DNA from: Aricia agestis
Lineage: Eukaryota > Arthropoda > Insecta > Lepidoptera > Lycaenidae
Direction of reading: 5' to 3'
Assembly: GCF_905147365.1 (NCBI RefSeq)
Contig: NC_056418.1
Location: forward strand, 15,003,262-15,067,261
DNA length: 64,000 bases
The notes under the pieces were generated by a model. The model made no database searches. It was not told the origin of the DNA and saw only the letters and a program-made list of their open reading frames with translations. Position 1 is the first letter of the stretch, and the number at the start of each line of letters is the position of its first letter. A program made the position numbers and the translations under genes. Below, piece by piece: positions 9,641 to 21,679 of this stretch.

Positions 9641-10089
9641 TGTTATTCCACGCTTCAATCTATGATAGAAGTCGGTTAAAAACTACAAAATGGCAATCTA
9701 ATAAAATATCAAACCCTTTCTCTACGGAATTTACTCTATTACTCTTCCATTTTTGCCCAAAAATCTTAAAGTTATGCGTGCCCTGTACCAATTGATTATC
9801 TAATATTGAATGTTATTATTAGTTTAGCATTTTAGATGTACGTTACCAAATGTTTTCCTTTATTATCACGAATATTTTGGCGGTAGGCCAGTACAATGGG
9901 TGTTTTTGGGGAATATATTATGTTTATCGACATGTGTTTTGTAATTTTAGCTTTAAAATGCCATGCTAGGCTAGAATAGCTGAATGTGGTTTTCGAGCCT
10001 ACGCTTCTTATAGCCCGCTGTACAGTACACCCGGCTTATTACATTAAACAAAGTTGCAAACTACTTAAATTCCACGGCTCTACATTTTA

Positions 10090-10847
10090 GGGTGGGTTGC
10101 ACCAGAGGCGTGGTTATAGTTACAGTTATGGTCAAAGTTATAGTTAAGGCTAACTTTAACTTTAACCTTAAAATTGACCACAGAATTTGACAGATGACAG
10201 CAGCTGGTCCGACAAGGCTTTAAATGAACGTGGGCGGAGGCGCTACTGGTGATGGAAAACTGTCAAAAATGGCGTTTTGACCATTACCATTGTTTGTGCG
10301 ACGGGATAGCAATGGTATAGTTGCCATGGTGACATACTTATTTAGTCACTTCAATAAAATAATATGGACGAAATACTTTATAAGGGAAAACAACGTTTGC
10401 CGGGACAGCTAGTATAATATAGATAAGTTAAACATTTTAAATACAAGAGTTCGTGTTTAACATCTCTCAGGCTACTTTCTTATTTTTCCAGGGTTTTCTT
10501 CTTGGCCTCTCTGTGATTGGTCTCGTGGCGATCCTGAGCAACTTCTGCGCGGTAGTGGTGCCGATGATGACGAGGAATCAACGCCTCACCCCAAACGACA
10601 CAGCCGCTGTTACAGACGAGATTTCGCGCAAATGCCCTTATAATAAATATTAATTATGATGATTTTGATAAATGAAATGTGAGAGTATCAATTCATTTAA
10701 AGCCTTGTCGAGCTCAAGGTTATCGTTAAATACGGCGTCCATTATTGAATTTAACCAGATTTGACATTTTGCATTGTAGGTAAAGTTAAAGTTGTAGTTA
10801 AAGTTACAGTTATAGTTAAAGTTAAAATAAGTTGGTGCAACCCACCC
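10090..10847. mobile_element. Harbinger-type TIR unit enclosing a host exon
   Basis: Ends read GGGTGGGTTGCACCA and TGGTGCAACCCACCC, with TTA immediately outside each. The inverted similarity extends about 150 bp on both sides, down to ACAAGGCTTTAAATGA near 10212 and its inverse near 10700. The interior holds a Helitron-like fragment (ending GCCGGGACAGCTAGT) and the complete terminal exon of the sodium channel gene. It is either one unit that captured the exon or two MITEs in opposite orientation. Confidence 0.6.
10492..10653 (+). CDS. DEG/ENaC (pickpocket-type) channel, terminal exon C
   Basis: Follows a TCTTATTTTTCCAG acceptor in phase 0 and ends at TAA. It encodes 53 residues: GFLLGLSVIGLVAILSNFCA, the second membrane segment with the G-L-S version of the G-x-S selectivity filter, then VVVPMMTRNQRL and a short cytoplasmic tail ending KCPYNKY. 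In the family TM2 lines the sodium pore. An AATAAA overlaps the last codons. The exon lies wholly inside a TIR unit bounded by TTA repeats, and its last 35 coding bases plus 3' flank are repeated 334 bp downstream. Strong acceptor, open frame and motif fit argue for a real exon; whether this arrangement is still expressed cannot be judged. Confidence 0.75.
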   Translation, partial: GFLLGLSVIGLVAILSNFCAVVVPMMTRNQRLTPNDTAAVTDEISRKCPYNKY

Positions 10848-10952
10848 TTATACTATTGAGTATTTAAAATATGCATCTTTGCGCAGTATCTGTATATTAT
10901 TTTGCCACAACAAACTTACCAAATATTTATAAAATAGATAGTTTAACTTTTA

Positions 10953-11025
10953 AGATTTCGCGCAAATGCCCTTATAATAAATATTAATTATGATGATTTT
11001 AATAAATGAAATGTAAGAGCATCAA
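10953..11025 (+). repeat. Direct duplicate of the channel gene's 3' end
   Basis: 73 bp matching 10619-10691 with three mismatches. It includes the last codons, stop and AATAAA-containing region of exon C, and lies outside the enclosing TIR unit. Confidence 0.85.
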
Positions 11026-11166
11026 ATAGTTATTACTTTTCTAAATCTCAGAAAATATTGTTATTTACAATAGAAGTTGTACTATTATCTATTCTGTGAT
11101 AGAAGTAAAATAATCTAAAACAAACTTTTGCGTTATTATAATACCTCTATAATTCTAAACGCCATG

Positions 11167-11450
11167 ACGTGGTAGAGCCATCCTTCGGTACGAATGGGCC
11201 GGCTCGATCGGAGAAATACCACGGGCTCAAAGAAAACCGGCGTGAAACAGCGCTTGCGCTGGAGGCCCAATCCCCTACCCTATTCCCTTCACTACCCTTC
11301 CCTATTCGCTTCCTTACCCTCACCTTACACCTATTCCCTCTTAAAAGGCCGGCAACGCACCTGCAGCTCTTCTGATGTTCCGAATGTCCATGGGCGACGG
11401 AAGTTGCTTTTCAACAGGTGACCCGTTTGCTCGTTTACCCCCTTATTTCA
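11167..11450 (+). repeat. GTGGGAGAGCC dispersed repeat, copy
   Basis: Carries the family landmarks GAGCCATCCTTCGGTACG, AAACCGGCGTGAAACAGCG, a CCCTATTCCCTTC-rich tract, AAAAGGCCGGCAACGCAC and CAGGTGACCCGTTTGCTCG, ending in an A-rich tail. Full-length sisters are at 13344, 21121 and 41941. Its oriented A tail suggests retroposition; no protein is encoded. Confidence 0.75.
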
Positions 11451-11459
11451 TTTAAAAAA

Positions 11460-13040
11460 CTGTAGTCACTAGTCTAGTGGTATAGAGATTAGCTCCCGAC
11501 TAAGAACAGTTATGGCCTATGGGTTTGATTGCCGCTTTGTAAAAAAATGTTTTCAGTAGAATGAGGATTAAATGCAATTAATGTTTTAATCATAAATTTA
11601 AAAAATAATAAGTAATAATAATGTATTAAAATTGTCACTAAGAATTCATATAAATATATAATAACTTGACATTTGTATTATAATAATATAATTTAGATAT
11701 ATCTATTGAATTGTTAAGTAAATCTTTCTGATGTCTTTTATTTATTTTTATTTTATTTATTTAAAGATACACCAACAACATATTGTGACAACATTAATAA
11801 CTTAAAAACTAATACATTTTTGTTTTAAACTAACACAATAGCTAATTACAGGCGTATGCAACTGTTTTAGAGGTATTTGCTCCTTTCATTAAAAATAAGT
11901 TTCTAGAAGTGTGTCATAAGAAATGCTTAACTTACTATAATATTTTATGTAATAATTAATATAGTAAACAAACTTACAATTAATTAGAAGAACTAATATT
12001 TAATTTTATTTCATTGCAATTAAGAAAAAAAAAAACATGATTAATTTTTTGTGAGAATAACTACAAGTTTAGTAACAAGGTATCATCGGTTGAAACTAAT
12101 TAGCAATAATATTTCTTCATAATGTATGTTAATAATTGGCAGGCAACCCCTACAGCCCAAGAATTTCTTAGTCTAGGGGCTGCGCAAATAATCTATGTAA
12201 TAACTTGGGAACGACTCCTGCATAGTTTCAATGAAACCAGTTACCGTCACTGAATGTTTGGCTTTACGTACCTGGCCGTCAAAGGCAGATGAATTGCGCA
12301 CGTTTGAACCGTATTGCCAACGAAGAAGATCTAAAACTACTAATCTGTCTTCATGTTCATATTCACACTGCAATTATGTAAACAACGTCGATTTAAGTCT
12401 GAAAATATCTTGGTCGAGCGTCATCACTCATTACCTGACATGCAGCGCCAAATTGTTTACCAAATTATTCGCTGAAAAGTCTTGACGGCCCGACTGAGGA
12501 ATACGATAACGTCCAGCTATCCATTTTTAGGGTTCCGTAGTCAACAAGGAAGGGAAGGGAACCCTTATAGTTTCGGTCTGTCCGTCCGTCTGTCCGGACG
12601 GACGTCTGTCTTTCTGTTTGTCTGTCCGCGGTTGTGTTCAGAGGCTATAGGACCTACAAAGCAATAATTTGGCATAAGTACACATATTAATGATGCCGAC
12701 AAAATGGTACTTACATCTTAATTTTTTTATGGTACTAGCCCTTACAGATCAAGCGGGAATGATTTTTTTTCGCGCCCACCCCGTCGTGTGGGGTGTTGTT
12801 GGATAGGTTTTTAAAAATATTAGACATGGGTATTCATAGATCAATTTCTGATTTAGGAATCCATTTGTGGAATATTAAGTTTTAAAGTGGAAAAAATTGT
12901 TAGAGTCCAGTAGAAGGGGATTCTACCAGCTAAACGGTTGTTTCTGGAAATGTGAAAAAATTCACAGCAGTAGGAAATATGCTGAATTTAAAAGGAAAAC
13001 TATCACGGTTAAGAAGACTTTATAAGTTATTGAGTAATAG
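11460..13040. other. No gene seen; scattered repeat remnants
   Basis: AT-rich. The stretch at about 12525-12660 (GGGTTCCGTAGTCAACAAGG, then GTCTGTCCGTCCG runs) resembles a common lepidopteran dispersed repeat. Nothing else recognisable. Confidence 0.5.
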
Positions 13041-13136
13041 TCGATCAACTAAAAATGTATTCGGCGAAGTATGAAGGAACTTTTCGTTCGAATTCCTTTG
13101 AAAGTAACTGAGATGATGTTGTAAGGTAGTGTAAAA

Positions 13137-13236
<100 letters not shown>

Positions 13237-13343
13237 TCAAAGGTGACTGACTGACATGGTGATCTATCAACGCACAGCCCAAACCACTGGACCGATCAGG
13301 TTGAAATTTGGAATGCTGGTAGATAATATGACGTAGGCATTAT

Positions 13344-13682
13344 ACGTGGGAGAGCCATGCTTCGGCACGAATGGGCCGGCTTGACCGGATAAATACCACG
13401 TTCTCACAGAAAACCGGCGTGAAACAGCGCTTGCGCTGTGTTTCGCCGAGTGAGTGAGTTTACCGGAGGCCCAATCCCCTAACCCCTACCCTATTCCCTT
13501 CCCTACCCTCAACTATTCCCTTCCCTTCCCTTCCCTATCCTCCGCTATTACCCTATTCCCTCTTAAAAGGCCGGCAACGCACTTGCAGCTCTTCTGATGC
13601 TGCGAGTGTTCATGGGCGACGGAAGTTGCTTTCCATCAGGTGACCCGTTTGCTCGTTTGCCTCCTTATTTCATTAAAAAAAA
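13344..13682 (+). repeat. GTGGGAGAGCC dispersed repeat, near full-length
   Basis: Starts GTGGGAGAGCCATGCTTCGG and ends CCTTATTTCATT followed by an A run. The internal pyrimidine tract of CCCTTCC units varies in length among copies. Confidence 0.8.
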
Positions 13683-14701
13683 AGGCATCCGCTAAGAAAG
13701 GAGTTTGATCAATTCTACCTCCACGGGGTTAAAATAGGGGATGAAAGTTTGTATATAATAATAATTCTTAACGCGAGCGAAGCCGCGGGCAAAAGCTCGT
13801 ACGTTATAAATGTACAGTCATTGACCATACAAAAATTTAAAAAAACTGTCGGTACTACGGAACTCTATATTGCGCGTGGCCCGACACGCACTTGGCCGGT
13901 TTTTAAATTTCAACCAACATGGCCAAAATAGTAATTTTACAATTATCGAATGTTATAGTATGAACCTTTTATTATTCGTAGGTATGAACTTACACTTCTG
14001 TGCATAATAATTGAAGACGTAACATTTTATAAAGGGCTACTCATTTGTTCTTCTACAATTTGGTAGTAATTATCTCGTATCACGCTTATAGAAGCCAAGT
14101 TACTATTTTGTAATCTGTGCTAGAAGGTTCCGAGACAAACAAACAGCTTGGCAGCAGGCAAGTAGACTTCAAGGAAAAGCCAAAAATAAAAAATAAAAAC
14201 CACGTCAAGCGCGGGGCAAGCACACATACTTGACTCTATCTTGACTCCAACATCAAGCAAACATTGTAAACGGTCAATATGCTTGATGCAATCAAAAATC
14301 TACGTGCTTGTTACCAAGCTGCTTGTTCATCACGAAACCCCAGGGTGAATCTACTCAAAATGGTATTTTAGGCCAAAAATTGTGTTTTTTAAAAACCCTT
14401 AAATATTGCTCTGAATGTTTCTGGTGTTAAAAGGCACCGAAATAGAATTCCCTTTCTGTAAGAGTCACGAAAAAAAATTTAAATAATTTAAGAGATATTT
14501 CTTCTTCTTCTTCTTTTAAAAATAAGAGATATTTAATATTAAGTAAAAACAAATATCTAGTAAAAACTGTTGGTTATGACAATGACAAAATTTGTGGAAA
14601 ATGACGTGTTTACTTAGAATAATGACAATTTGTTGAGAATTATGATTATTTTAAAAATCTTATCCATATTCGGGCTGATTATATTATTATTATTATTATA
14701 A

Positions 14702-15102
14702 ACGCCTCCGTGGTCCAGTGGTTCAAAGCGTGACTCTTGACTCAGAGGTTCGATTCCCGCGTTGGAAACATATTGTTAATTGTTATTTCCAAGTTTAGTA
14801 AGGACTTAGGACATTGCAAGCTGATCACCTGATTGTCTGACACTCAGAACAGGAAAATAAAATCTGACAAGTAAGATGATCCATGCGTCGGATCACGGAT
14901 GGGCATGTAAAAGTCGGTCCTGTGCATCTCTCGCCAGTCGTGTCGGTCGTCCGTCCCACTGGGTTATGAGAGTTAAAAGGAATAGAGAGTGCTCATGTGT
15001 ACTGCGCACACACTTGGGCACTATAAAATTACTCCTGCGTAACTGGCCTGGTTTTAATGAAACCAGCCACTGTCACCGAAACCGGTGTGGGGGTTATTAT
15101 AA
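14702..15102 (+). repeat. tRNA-derived SINE, copy 1
   Basis: 5' end resembles a tRNA gene: CGCCTCCGTGGTCCAGTGG as A box and GGTTCGATTCCCGCG as B box. The body carries GCTGATCACCTGATTGTCTG, GATCCATGCGTCGGAT and GGCACTATAAAATTACTCC. Other copies at 24057, 36944 and 43184. Transcribed by RNA polymerase III in the family. Confidence 0.85.
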
Positions 15103-15234
15103 GTAAAAAATAGGATTTTCAATAAAACTTGTATGTTAGTAAAAGTGTTGATTTATTATAAAAATGTATTCCCTAAAATATAGCTAATACCAAAATCTGC
15201 CTTTAAAAAAATATATTCTACCTTTTCGAGTCAC

Positions 15235-15960
15235 CTGCAATAAAAAATGTACACGCGCGGCTTCGCTCGCGTAAATTAGATATTTCACAGACAAATTAGG
15301 GCACAAAAAATAGCCTATGATCCTTCACGTGGTCAATTTCTTAATTCTTATCAGTTATCTGTACCAAATAACAGAAAAATTGCTCCAGTAGCTCGTGAGA
15401 TAAGCCCCTTCAAATAATTTCCCCCGTTTTTTCCATTTTTTCCTCTATTTCTTAGCTCCTATTAGTCTTAGCGTGAAAAAATATAACCTATAGCCTTTCT
15501 CGATAAATGGGCTATCTAACACTGAAAGAATCTTTCAAATCGGACCAGTAGTTCCTGAAATTAGTGTGTTCAAATAAGCCCTCTTTTAAATAATTTCCCC
15601 CCGTTTTTTCCACACTTTCCTCTATTTCTGCGCTCCTATTATTTTTGGCGTGATAAAATATTCCTTATAGCCTTCCTCGATAAATGGGCTATCTAACAAT
15701 GAAAGAATTTTACAAATCGGACCAGTAGTTCCTGAGATAAGCGCGTTCAAATAAGCCCTTTCAAATAATTTCCCTCCGTTTTGTCCACGTTTTCCTCTAT
15801 TTCTTCGCTCCCATTATTCTTAGCGTGATAAAATATTGCCTATAGCCTTTCTCGATAGATGAGCTATCTAACACTGAAAGAATTTTTCAAATCGGACTAG
15901 TAGTTCCTGAGATTAACGCGTTCAAACAAACAAACAACCTCTCCTGCTTTATAATATTGA
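15235..15960 (+). repeat. Tandem array of ~176 bp units
   Basis: Three clear units. The landmark AAATAATTTCCC recurs at 15412, 15588 and 15763, and each unit carries GCCTTTCTCGATAAATGGGC and ATCGGACCAGTAGTTCCTGA variants. The array ends in CAAACAAACAAACAACCTCT and TTTATAATATTGAAGT, as do many lepidopteran non-autonomous elements. Confidence 0.8.
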
Positions 15961-18460
15961 AGTGTAGATAACATTTTTACTACTTTTCTTACTATTCTAC
16001 TACTATTTTTCGAAAATGTGTCAAAAAACTACCTCATTGTAATATTGACATTGCATCGATTAAATATATTTGTCCCTGTCTTCTAGAAATACAGTTACAG
16101 ATTTGGTCATTATTCTGAATGATCGACATTATGTTTTTAGGGCTATTCAGGAAAAAGACGTTCAGGAAAATGAGGAATTCAATAAATTCGTTTATAATTA
16201 AGTATTGATATTAAGAAAACTAAGAAAATTATTAAGAACTTAGAAATGTTGCGGGCCTTTATAACTTGGTATAAAAAAAAGTAGTGAAAAACAGACAAAT
16301 GTTGGCACACATCGAGAAAGGTAAATGACGTCTTATTTGGAAATTTTTGTAGAACGTATTTCAAAGACTCGCCTGCATAAAACGAAGACCTCTATCCACA
16401 CTAAAGCACTGCGATCAAATAAAGTGAGCCAGCAGATTTTATCGCAAAATAAGTTTCAACCCGTCACGTTGAGTATATCGGTAAGGCATTCAAAACAAAC
16501 AATGCGCAGGACAATAACGCGAATTTTATGAACATTTTAAAAATATAAAGTTGATGTGTTATTTGTTGGTATCGGATAGTTTATTAGTTCTTTATCTTCA
16601 AATTAACATTAAATTTTTAATCCTTTCTAGCTCATTTTTTTTATAAATAATAAATTGTAAGCGGCAGTATCGAAACGACACGCAAAAGTTTCATAATTTG
16701 GTACTTTTTTTTATAATAACTTTTGAAATATTAACTCTACTTTCAAATAGTTTTAGCAGCATTTTCGTAAGTTAATTAGACATTGAAATGCGTAATGTTA
16801 CATCAAATTTACGAAGGCGTTTTGAACCCAACTTCGAAGACATGAATTTAGCAGCTTTACACAGTAGATTAATAATATTATTTATATACTATGTTAGTTC
16901 TTACCACAAAATTTATTAGGAAAATATTTAGACCCACTTGCACCATCTTAAAATGCCTCTTTCATTGTAGAAAAAAAGGAAAGCCATCATTCCTTCTGTA
17001 GAAGGAACGATGAAAATTTTCCTTTTTCATAAATCACGTCACGTCACGTCGCCGTTAAATCGTGATAAAGTGTAGTTAGTAAGTATGTATTATTATTTAT
17101 ATATATGTTAGTCATTAAGGTATATATTGTATGGGCCTACGTAGCCTGATATAAATAAACATATATATAAAAAAAACATTAAATTAAATCGCTATCATCT
17201 CTCTTTCAAACACACACAAATATCAAGAAGTCTCTCGTTATCATTTGAAACATCTCTCTATAACATTTTCAATCTACGATTGAGTGCTATTAATCTCTAC
17301 TCGTTTTGGCGCAGGTAGGCCTAGCACTAGAAGTAATTAACCCAATATTTCAAGAGCGGTTTGACAGTGGCGGCGCCCTGGCAGAACAGTACGCGTATTG
17401 ACGTGCCATGTTACATGTTGGCCGACGGCGGATGACGAGTGATTGCGTACGGGGTAGAGGCTGTGGCGACTCAACTGTGACTGAATTGCGATCGAATTGC
17501 GACTGAATTTTGACCGAATTAAGACTGAATCTCGATTGAATCCAGATTAAATTGTGACCGAATTGCAAATGAGTTTGACTTGCGACTTTAACCTGCGAGG
17601 TCAAAATATTAATCGGTCAAATTGCTAGTATATTTTTAAGAAAACAATAAAAATAAATATCCTCGAAAAGATCGAATTCCATGCAATCTGGGGCACTGCA
17701 GAAACCACAGCTGATGTATAATAGCTATACAATACTATACATTTTTAGAGAAGCTCAGTTTTAACCTATTTCAGGCGAGAAGTTCCAGATTCTATTCCCG
17801 GCCGGTTGCGTGCTCGTAACGCGAGGACACACGAGCGTCATATTATGAGTTGTGTGACAATTTGGTTTTTTTTGCCTAAAAATAGAAGAAGAAACACATC
17901 AATTTTTTTAACAACAGGAAAGAAAAAAAATCTACCTCATGAGTTTTGCATTTTCGTCACACAAAGAATAATACAAAACTAAGTATAAGAACCTTTCTAG
18001 AGGTTTACTGATTATAATATTATGCTCAATTTGTTTTAGTAAACATTCTGTTAAATTTTCTTTTGCTACCATAGTATACTTCGAAGATGGATGCATACTC
18101 CCTTACCTATACTTATTTGTTCTGTTTAAACTTCTATAGCGGATTTTCACGAACGAAGTAATTATTATACTTTTTGGAATTAATATCACTGCGTTCTTTT
18201 GTTTTAGGGTCCCAATTTAAATAAAAAGATTCTATACCCAAAAAGTCAATTTTATTCATAACTGTTAAAAATAATGAAAACTCAATTACTATGATATTGT
18301 GTCCCCACCCTAACACTGTCTAATTCTATATATATACGCGGAAACACGGACGGACAGAAGTAGATCACCGGGCTAGCCGGGAATTTCGTCCCCTCCTATA
18401 TGCCGACTATCTGCTATACAAGAGGAGCACTAGGAGTCGAATGTCAGAGCCTTATGTTGA
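15960..18460. other. No gene seen; one degenerate minisatellite
   Basis: AT-rich sequence without supportable genes. The exception is a degenerate minisatellite at about 17475-17575, listed separately. Confidence 0.5.
17475..17575 (+). repeat. Degenerate ~14 bp minisatellite
   Basis: About seven diverged units of the form GA(C/T)(T/C)GAATTGCG (for example TGACTGAATTGCG, ATCGAATTGCG, TGACCGAATTAAG). Confidence 0.7.
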
Positions 18461-18462
18461 GT

Positions 18463-18664
18463 ACTAGATGACGCCCGCAACTCCGTTGCGCCAAAATTCG
18501 TTTATCACGCGGGAACCGTACATTTTTTCGGGAAAAAAGTATTATATGTCCTTTCCTGGGACTCAAAGTATCTCCATACCGAATTTCAGCATAATCGGTT
18601 CAGAGGTTTGGGCGTGAAGAGGTAACAGACAGACGCACTTTCGTATTTATAATATTAGTATAGT
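18463..18664 (-). mobile_element. Helitron-like non-autonomous element
   Basis: Read on the minus strand it starts near TACTAATATTATAAATACG, runs through CGAAAGTGCGTCTGTCTGTT, and ends GGGCGTCATCTAGT. The 3' CTAGT end and lack of terminal inverted repeats fit lepidopteran Helitrons. Relatives on the plus strand begin near 38279, 40970, 41655 and 46610. Confidence 0.6.
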
Positions 18665-18669
18665 GTGGG

Positions 18670-19440
18670 TGATATTTTTTGACTGGTTTAGAGTTTAGAC
18701 TCGTCAGTGTAATCACCAATCAGCATTAAGTATTAACACTGAGCCATCGGAATGGAATGCGAAAGTGTGTCACTTTATATTTATTGATAAATTAAGGGAG
18801 TAATTCTTATTAAAATGATAGAATTATCACTCTTTAATTAAACATATAATGAACAAATAAATAACTTGTCATATTTAGTAAAATACCATGAGCTCATAGG
18901 CGCTTTGGTGACAAACAATACATTATACAAAACCATCGTCCTTTTTTCGCCAAGTCGAGTAAAATAGTTTACGTATTTTTGGACTATTTTCGTATTTTTA
19001 GGCACAGTTTTGGCCTACATACAATTCCACGGTATAGAATTCTTCGAATATATAATGGCTTTAAAATAGAAAGAGGACAGGGGAGCACCTGAGCCAAGAA
19101 TCGTGTAATTATAGATTAATGACAGCTCAACTATTGATTAGTTTAACTAACGATGATTCATGTAGGCGTGAGCAAAATGGTTCGTAAGAAATTTTAGGTT
19201 TAAATTAGGTTCTGGTTTCTGTACATTACCTCAGAACAGTAATTTAAGTATACGGAAATTTAATCTTTTGATATACCTTAAATTAAAGTTAAAAGTTTAA
19301 ATACTACCCATTTCTATTCGCACATTAATATTATATTTATTTAAATAAAATCTATACTTATTTGAATAATATTTTTTTTTCGAAATATTGGTTTTTCATT
19401 GGCACACTTGTAGTTGCTACAGTTGGTGAATCGAATTACA
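18670..19440. other. No gene seen
   Basis: AT-rich sequence with no coding bias and no repeat I can delimit. Confidence 0.5.
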
Positions 19441-19444
19441 TTCC

Positions 19445-19610
19445 CTTACGGCCGTTACCAATATTTGATCCATCTCTGGTTTTGCCCTACTAGCGATAGG
19501 AATAGCTCATAATTGACATAAAATATATGTCTCTAATGTCTAATGTGAGCTATTCCTATCTCTAGTAGGGCATAACCAGAGATAGATCAAATATTGGGAA
19601 TGGCCGTAAG
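19445..19610. mobile_element. Foldback MITE
   Basis: 166 bp. The left arm starts CTTACGGCCGTTACCAATAT and the right arm ends with its inverse (CCAATATTTGATC region, GGCCGTAAG). The arms are about 70 bp and include GATAGGAATAGCTCA and its inverse. Confidence 0.75.
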
Positions 19611-19810
19611 TAGAGTTCGCAAGATGTCAGATATCTGATATATATTTTTTTCGCAATATCAGAAGAGAGGTAGGTGTGTTGCCGGCCTTTTAAAAGAGAG
19701 TACGCTCTTTTCTTAGAGGTTCGCAGGTCGTATTGGTGCGAAAATGCTGCTGGCGACAGTCCACTTCAGAGCTTTGTGTTTTGCAGAAAGTTACGCTAAA
19801 ACTCGCTCGT

Positions 19811-19976
19811 CTGCCCCCCTAGACAAGTGGCAAAGCGCTAACGCTAACGCTACAAAATGTATGCGATTTGACATAAGTCATCGCTTCGCTAGCGAATACT
19901 AATGTCAAATCTATACATTTTGTAGCGTTAGCGCTAGCGCTAGCGTTAGCGTTTTGCCACTTGTCTAGGGGGGCAG
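19811..19976. mobile_element. Foldback MITE with CTGCCCCCCTAG termini
   Basis: 166 bp, ends CTGCCCCCCTAGACAAGTGG and its exact inverse; arms rich in GCTAACGCTA. It abuts the start of a LINE fragment. Confidence 0.8.
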
Positions 19977-20720
19977 CTCAACCTTTACATAAATAAGCTG
20001 ATCGAGGAGCTGAGCAGCACTAATGTTGGTTGTTCCATTGGCGGAGTAATGCTGAACAACATTAGTTATGCTGATGACATGATGCTGCTCAGTCCCTCGG
20101 TCAGTGGCCTCAGAAAACTGCTTAGTAAGTGTCAAGCGTATGCAGAGGCCCAAGGACTTAGGTATAACTCTAAGAAAAGTGAACTACTTGTTTTCCAACC
20201 CCGTGAACATAAAGTTAGCACAATACCACCGGTGTTTCTAAATGAAGTTCCACTTGGTAGAGTTCACAAATTTAAATACCTGGGTCATTGGGTAACTGAT
20301 ACTCTTACTGATGATGTAGACATTGAGAGGGAGCGAAGAGCATTGGCCGTGCGTGGGAACATGTTAGCTCGTAGATTTGCAAGATGCTCTGATGAGGTGA
20401 GGTGAAAAGTGACTTTATTTAAAGCTTACTGCCAGTCCTTTTACATATGCAATCTATGGGCGAGCTACAACCCGCGTACGATAAATGCTCTTCGTGTTCA
20501 GTACAATAATATCTTTAGAATGCTGTTAGGACTACCAAGGTACTGCAGTGCTTCAGGCATGTTTGCAGAAATGCGTACTGATGGCTTTAACGCCATAATA
20601 AGAAAAAAAGTGGCGTCATTGATGCGGCGTGTCAGAAGTAGTAATAACAGCATTCTAAGGGTATTGACTGATAATCTTGATGGTTTGGTAAGGCATTGGA
20701 TAGAGGTTCACGTTAAATAG
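19977..20720 (+). pseudogene. LINE reverse transcriptase fragment with one in-frame stop
   Basis: Same family as the LINE at 5918-7672. It starts at the equivalent of the end of RT motif B (LYINKLIEELSSTN), includes NNISYADDMMLLSP and FKYLGHWVTDTL, and extends through the C-terminal region to a TAA after IEVHVK. A single TGA at 20403-20405 (after SDEVR) interrupts an otherwise open frame. The 5' half of the RT is missing: a MITE lies directly at the break. The 3' end is followed by an AATAAA-containing tail near 20868. Non-functional copy. Confidence 0.85.
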
Positions 20721-21120
20721 GTATAGGCACATAAAAAGTTCCAATGCCTCACCAATCCTAATACACAAATTGTTACTATTGTTATTTGATAATATTGTGA
20801 TGTACTAACATAGTTTTTAAGTCTCAATTATATTTACTAACACTATGGATTCTTGTTGTGATCCGAAATAAAAAGTTATTATTATTATAAAAACGCACGT
20901 TGGAATACTGTCACTTTGGTTATGAGTTTATTGGTTATGAGGATGGCGTATTTTTCGCATACAACGATGGCGGAAAGTAGCAGGAGGTGTAACTCCAAAC
21001 AATTCCTGTCTGCAGTCTGTCGCAAAATTTGGTGTACCTGATAGAGCAGATATTGTGCTATAGCTGCTGTCAAACGCCTGTCGCTTACCTGTCGCAAGAT
21101 ACGTAATCAATAATCATGCT

Positions 21121-21461
21121 ATACGTGGGAGAGCCATGCTTCGGCACGAATGGGCCGGCTCGACCGGATAAATACCACGTTCTCACAGAAAACCGGCGTG
21201 AAACAGCGTTTGCGCTGTGTTTCGCCGAGTGAGTGAATTTCCGGAGGCCCAATCCCCTAAACCCTACCCTATTCCCTTCCCTACCCTCAACTATTCCCTT
21301 CCCTTCCCTTCCCTACCCTCCCCTATTACCCTATTCCCTCTTAAAAGGTCGGCAACGCAATTGCAGCTCTTCTGATGCTGCGAGTGTCCATGGGCGATGG
21401 AAGTTACTTTCCATCAGGTGACCCGTTTGCTCGTTTGCCCCCTTATTTCATAAAAAAAAAA
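21121..21461 (+). repeat. GTGGGAGAGCC dispersed repeat, near full-length
   Basis: Starts GTGGGAGAGCCATGCTTCGG and ends TTATTTCAT plus an A run, nearly identical to the copy at 13344. Confidence 0.8.
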
Positions 21462-21483
21462 CCTGCCGTTTATACGTCCAGCA

Positions 21484-21676
21484 ATGAGAGTTGCTGGAAT
21501 TATATCTGCCACCAGGTGCCGCGGCCCGCGATGTAGCCGTCGAGTCTATCGTGATTCGTGTCAAATAAACATATTATTATCGTGACACATGACAGCTATA
21601 TCGTGACATATGACACTATATACCCGACGGCTATATCGCGGCACCTGGTGGCAAATAGAATTTCACCAACCCTCAT
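21484..21676. mobile_element. Foldback MITE
   Basis: Arms ATGAGAGTTGCTGGAATT and its imperfect inverse at the right end; inner arms GCCACCAGGTGCCGCGG with the inverse GCGGCACCTGGTGGC. Confidence 0.65.
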
Positions 21677-21679
21677 ACG

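Noticed and set aside
14702..14772. tRNA gene (also at 24057, 36944, 43184, 45200)
   Set aside because: A and B boxes are present but the acceptor stem does not close and a long SINE body follows; these are tRNA-derived SINE heads.
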